Of a DNA stretch of 64,000 bases, positions 60,724 to 64,000 are shown one piece after another (position 1 is the first letter of the stretch; the number at the start of each line of letters is the position of its first letter). The notes below the pieces were generated by a model. That model searched no databases. It was not told the DNA's origin and saw only the letters and a list, made by a program, of their open reading frames with translations. A program made the position numbers and the translations under genes. Where the stretch lies: NCBI GenBank assembly GCA_020852255.1, contig JADZBD010000022.1:24761-88760 (forward strand). Direction: 5' to 3'. This DNA comes from Bacteroidia bacterium. Its GTDB lineage: Bacteria; Bacteroidota; Bacteroidia; JADZBD01.

Positions 60724-63700
60724 ATGAATCGTTTCTACATTGTTCTTGGAAGTATCTTACTGATTTTAAGCTGCTTAAGCCCTATATCTTCCTCCGCGCA
60801 AACCGCTGACGGCGGGGTAGGCAACCGCTGGAATTTTGGTTTCAACATGGGCGGAATGTGGCAGGAAAAGAATGAAGTTGAAAAGAATAAAGCCGGGATA
60901 GCCGGAGGCTTCACCTTTGGTCGCCATTATCTGTATAACACGAACAGTCCGGTTTACCTGGGCTTGCGATTCCGGTATCTGGCCGGATTAACATATGGGA
61001 AGGACTATCACCGTTCCCGCGGTTTGCTGAACAATAATGTGCTCAATGGCACTTATGATCCGTTGCTGGATTACGATTCAATTCCCGGATATTATTTTCA
61101 TAACTATCGCACCACGGTGGGAGAAATGAGTCTTGAATTGTCGCTCGGTTTGAACAAGCTCCGCAAACGAACCGGAATTCTACTCTATGTATTCGGCGGC
61201 GTTGGAATCAGCAGTCATCTTACCCGAATGAATGTAAGCGGTCCTATCGGTGCTTATGATTATACACAGATTGATACCACCAGTGTAGCCGCTACCAAGG
61301 ACGATCTGGATTTTATGTATGATCTCAATTATGAAACATTTGCCGAGGGTAATAAGGATGGGAAAGAGGTTTATCATTTCTCTGCCACGGGCGGGATTGG
61401 TTTAGGAAAGATGCTGGGAAAACATGTTGCATTAGGAATGGAATATAAAGTAACCCAGCCTCTTACCGGCGAGTACCGGATGGATGGAAAGAACTGGGAC
61501 AATAATAACATACGAATTACGGGATCGCCGCAGTATCATTACTGGGGAGGTTACATAAAATTATTCTGGGGAGGCGGACATACACATACCACACCGCGCG
61601 ACACACATGTTGTACATCATCACAATCCGCCGCCGCCGCCAAGCGGAATTCCTCCGCAGATCGTTATCACCGATCCCGGAATGAATTTTACCACACCGTA
61701 CGAACGTGTAACCATTCGCGGAACAGTTACCAATATCAATTACCAGAGCAGCATCAGGGTAAAAGTGAATGGTATGACTCATACGGACTTCATGTGGAAT
61801 TCTTCCACCAAAGGAATTTCCATCAACACACCACTCCGTCCGGGTCCGAACCTTGTGGAGATCAGAGCTACAAACCAGTGGGGAGCAGATGAGAAAAGCA
61901 TTACGATCAATTATCAGCAGCCTGTCAATCTGCGTCCGGCCCCTGTTGTAAACATCACCGTGCCGGGAAGCGGAACCTTTACCACCGGCAGCAGCATGCA
62001 GAATGTAACGGCGATGGTGCTGAACATTGATAACGGCTCGCAAATTCAGGTGAGCCTGAATTATCAGCCCCTGACCAGTTTCTACTACGATGTGACTTCA
62101 AAGCAACTCAGCTTCACAGCGGTTCTGAATCAGGGAAACAACCCTGTAGTGATTACTGCAACGAATGAGTCCGGAACAGGCAGTGCCTCGGTAGTGATCA
62201 ACTATATGCCGGTAAGCACCGGAGCAAAACCGATCATTACCATACTCAATCCGCCGGTGAACCCTTCCAACAGCACCATGAGTGTGGCGAATGTAAGTGC
62301 CCAGGTACTCAATGTAAGCGGCCCGGCCGCAATCACAGTGAAAGCAAATAATGTAAATCTGCCTTTCCAGTACAGCAACAGCAACAAGAGCCTGCAGTTT
62401 CAGGTTCCGCTGATGCCCGGCGCCAATACGGTGATCATCACCGCCACGAATCAGTTCGGAATGGATTCAAAGGCTGTAACCATCAATTACATTGAACTGG
62501 CTCCACCACAGAAACCGGAAGTTATTTTTACCAACCCCGCTGTAGATCCTTATGCCCATCCTGTACAAAGCATGATGGTGACCGCGGATATTCATCATGT
62601 GAATTCCTCCGCCGACATCCAGGTAACATTTAACGGAATTCCCGTAAATTCTTTTTCCTATAACCCGTCCACCGATCAGTTCGCCTTGCAGGTGAGTCTG
62701 GTACAAGGTGCCAACGTGATGGTGATTGGAGCGGTGAACAACGCCGGCATGGATTCCAAGTCGACTACTATTATTTACCAGCCGGTACAACAGACACCGA
62801 AACCGATTGTAACTATTACAAACCCTGCTGTCAATCCTTATAATACAGGAGTAAATACGCATTCCGTATCGGCCACCATACTCAATATTACGTCGCAGGG
62901 ACAGATTATTGCCGATCATAATGGCATTCCCACCACCAATTTCACTTACAATACCACCACAAAGGTGCTGAACATGAATGTAAACCTGATTAACGGAGCC
63001 AATGTGGTAACCATCAAGGCTACCAACTCTGCCGGATCAGACGCAAAGAACGTTACGATCAACTATGTACAGCAAATGCCGAAGCCGGTGGTAACCATCA
63101 CCATTCCCAACACCAATCCGTTTACTACCAGCAATCTTGCTCCGAATATCAATGCCACCGTTCTGAATGTACCTGCTGCAAACGCCATTAGTGTTACGGT
63201 GAACGGCAACCCCTATCCGAACTTTATCTACAGCACCACCACCAAAATCCTTTCCATGAGTCCGGTGCTGCTGCATGGCGCAAACAATATCACGATCACT
63301 GCCACCAATGCCTCCGGCAGCGATGCCAAGAGCCAGGTGATCAATGTGATTGACCAGCCAAAACCGGTACTTCCCGTGGTAACCATTACTACCCCGGCTT
63401 CGAACCCCTACGCCTCAAAAGACTGCAAGCTGAAAGTGATCGCCACCATTGATCACATCCTGGGGCAAAACGATATTTCCGTAACCATGAACGGTAATCC
63501 ATTCACTGCTTTCACATGGAACGGAACTACAAAAACACTGGACATTAACAGCACACAGAACGTCGGCAATTCCTACACCTTCCTGATTACGGCCACCAAC
63601 CAGTGGGGATCGGACGCCAAATCAGTAACCATTAACTGTCCGACAACGGTGAATACCCCTTCGCCCACACCGCCGCCGGTAGTAACAATCACACAACCGA

Positions 63701-64000
63701 ATCCTGCTACCGTAAACATCACCGGTTTGTGTCAGGTGAATATATCCGCCACCATTCAGAATGTTTCCTCACCGAATGAAATCACTGTAAAACGGAATGG
63801 CCAGCCCTGGACCAATTATCTTTGGAACCCGGTATTGAAAGTACTCACGATCAATGCCCCCATGATGAATGCCGGCAACTACGTTTTTGAGATCCGTGCT
63901 ACAACCAGTGCCGGCAGCGATGCAAAAACGGTAACCTACAATTGTCAGGATGCGCCTCCCCCCCCGCCGCCCCCCCCACCCCGGCAAACACCGCCCACCG
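60724..64000 (+). CDS. Large secreted Ig-like-repeat protein, N-terminal part
   Basis: Open to the window end. Signal peptide (FYIVLGSILLILSCLSPIS), then ~280 residues of barrel-like strands (WNFGFNMGGMWQ, YLGLRFRYLAGL, FGGVGISSHL). About eight Ig-like repeats of ~95 residues follow, starting near 61654, 61939, 62227, 62512, 62800, 63082, 63370 and 63672. Consensus: VVTITNP...VLNV...V.VNG...F.Y...TK.L...V.L..G.N.V.I.ATN..G.D.KSVTINY. A poly-Pro run begins at 63953. Probably an OmpA-like or surface-exposed protein; function unknown. Confidence 0.75.
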   Translation, partial: MNRFYIVLGSILLILSCLSPISSSAQTADGGVGNRWNFGFNMGGMWQEKNEVEKNKAGIAGGFTFGRHYLYNTNSPVYLGLRFRYLAGLTYGKDYHRSRGLLNNNVLNGTYDPLLDYDSIPGYYFHNYRTTVGEMSLELSLGLNKLRKRTGILLYVFGGVGISSHLTRMNVSGPIGAYDYTQIDTTSVAATKDDLDFMYDLNYETFAEGNKDGKEVYHFSATGGIGLGKMLGKHVALGMEYKVTQPLTGEYRMDGKNWDNNNIRITGSPQYHYWGGYIKLFWGGGHTHTTPRDTHVVHHHNPPPPPSGIPPQIVITDPGMNFTTPYERVTIRGTVTNINYQSSIRVKVNGMTHTDFMWNSSTKGISINTPLRPGPNLVEIRATNQWGADEKSITINYQQPVNLRPAPVVNITVPGSGTFTTGSSMQNVTAMVLNIDNGSQIQVSLNYQPLTSFYYDVTSKQLSFTAVLNQGNNPVVITATNESGTGSASVVINYMPVSTGAKPIITILNPPVNPSNSTMSVANVSAQVLNVSGPAAITVKANNVNLPFQYSNSNKSLQFQVPLMPGANTVIITATNQFGMDSKAVTINYIELAPPQKPEVIFTNPAVDPYAHPVQSMMVTADIHHVNSSADIQVTFNGIPVNSFSYNPSTDQFALQVSLVQGANVMVIGAVNNAGMDSKSTTIIYQPVQQTPKPIVTITNPAVNPYNTGVNTHSVSATILNITSQGQIIADHNGIPTTNFTYNTTTKVLNMNVNLINGANVVTIKATNSAGSDAKNVTINYVQQMPKPVVTITIPNTNPFTTSNLAPNINATVLNVPAANAISVTVNGNPYPNFIYSTTTKILSMSPVLLHGANNITITATNASGSDAKSQVINVIDQPKPVLPVVTITTPASNPYASKDCKLKVIATIDHILGQNDISVTMNGNPFTAFTWNGTTKTLDINSTQNVGNSYTFLITATNQWGSDAKSVTINCPTTVNTPSPTPPPVVTITQPNPATVNITGLCQVNISATIQNVSSPNEITVKRNGQPWTNYLWNPVLKVLTINAPMMNAGNYVFEIRATTSAGSDAKTVTYNCQDAPPPPPPPPPRQTPPT

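Overview
The window looks like a chromosome segment of an uncultured or little-studied member of the Bacteroidota. Evidence: several genes are preceded by a TAnnTTTG box (the Bacteroidota -7 promoter element), an M1 peptidase carries a T9SS C-terminal sorting domain, and there are RHS proteins with the YGFNGKE / YDPRLGRF core, DUF4412-type secreted proteins and DUF4248-like small DNA-binding proteins. Flanking DNA is visibly richer in G+C than the middle of the window.

Left core (1-16.6 kb): the start of gcvT, two GT4 glycosyltransferases, a membrane-bound CapD/FlaA1-type sugar dehydratase, two paralogous lipoproteins, an arginine-related group (class III aminotransferase, argS, arginase, biosynthetic arginine decarboxylase), two DUF4412-like proteins, ftsK and lolA.

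Accessory block (about 16.9-53.7 kb): it is bracketed by RHS remnants that share a 16-bp identical stretch (17027-17042 and 53627-53642). Inside are four units. (a) 20.0-33.1 kb is one leftward operon-like run of about 22 genes. It includes a P-loop ATPase, a Dam-type methylase, an amidase, a YkuD-like protein, a holin-like protein, a coiled-coil membrane protein, an annexin-repeat membrane protein, several compact beta-rich proteins, a transglutaminase-like protein and a LEA14-like membrane protein. It has no terminase, portal or tail gene that I can recognise. I read it as the morphogenesis and lysis module of a tailless, perhaps membrane-containing, Bacteroidota virus or virus-derived element. 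(b) 33.2-40.8 kb holds regulators and defence genes: an AlbA_2/Schlafen-like protein, three dispersed DUF4248-like paralogues, an XRE-ImmA regulator with a mutated zinc motif, two divergent CD-NTases, and a CBASS-like operon (cyclase, E2-like, 4-TM effector, unknown protein). (c) 40.8-46.1 kb holds a controller-regulated Type II restriction-modification system, then an operon with a class III nucleotide-cyclase-like protein and a PD-(D/E)XK-like protein. (d) 46.2-51.1 kb holds candidate iterons, a CHC2/Toprim-type primase relative, a helicase-like ATPase and two tandem tyrosine recombinases, the second lacking key catalytic residues. This is a replication/integration module. The simplest reading is one integrated element of about 32 kb whose virion module and replication module flank a defence cargo, but two adjacent elements cannot be excluded.

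Right side (51.1-64 kb): an RHS tip with an NlpC/P60-like end, an orphan secreted protein, an MNT/HEPN toxin-antitoxin pair and an RHS relic. The core chromosome then resumes with a pyrimidine-dimer glycosylase, the T9SS-exported M1 peptidase, a TPR/PP2C sensor phosphatase, a UbiD-family decarboxylase and the first 3.3 kb of a large Ig-like-repeat surface protein that runs off the window. No rRNA, tRNA or CRISPR was seen.
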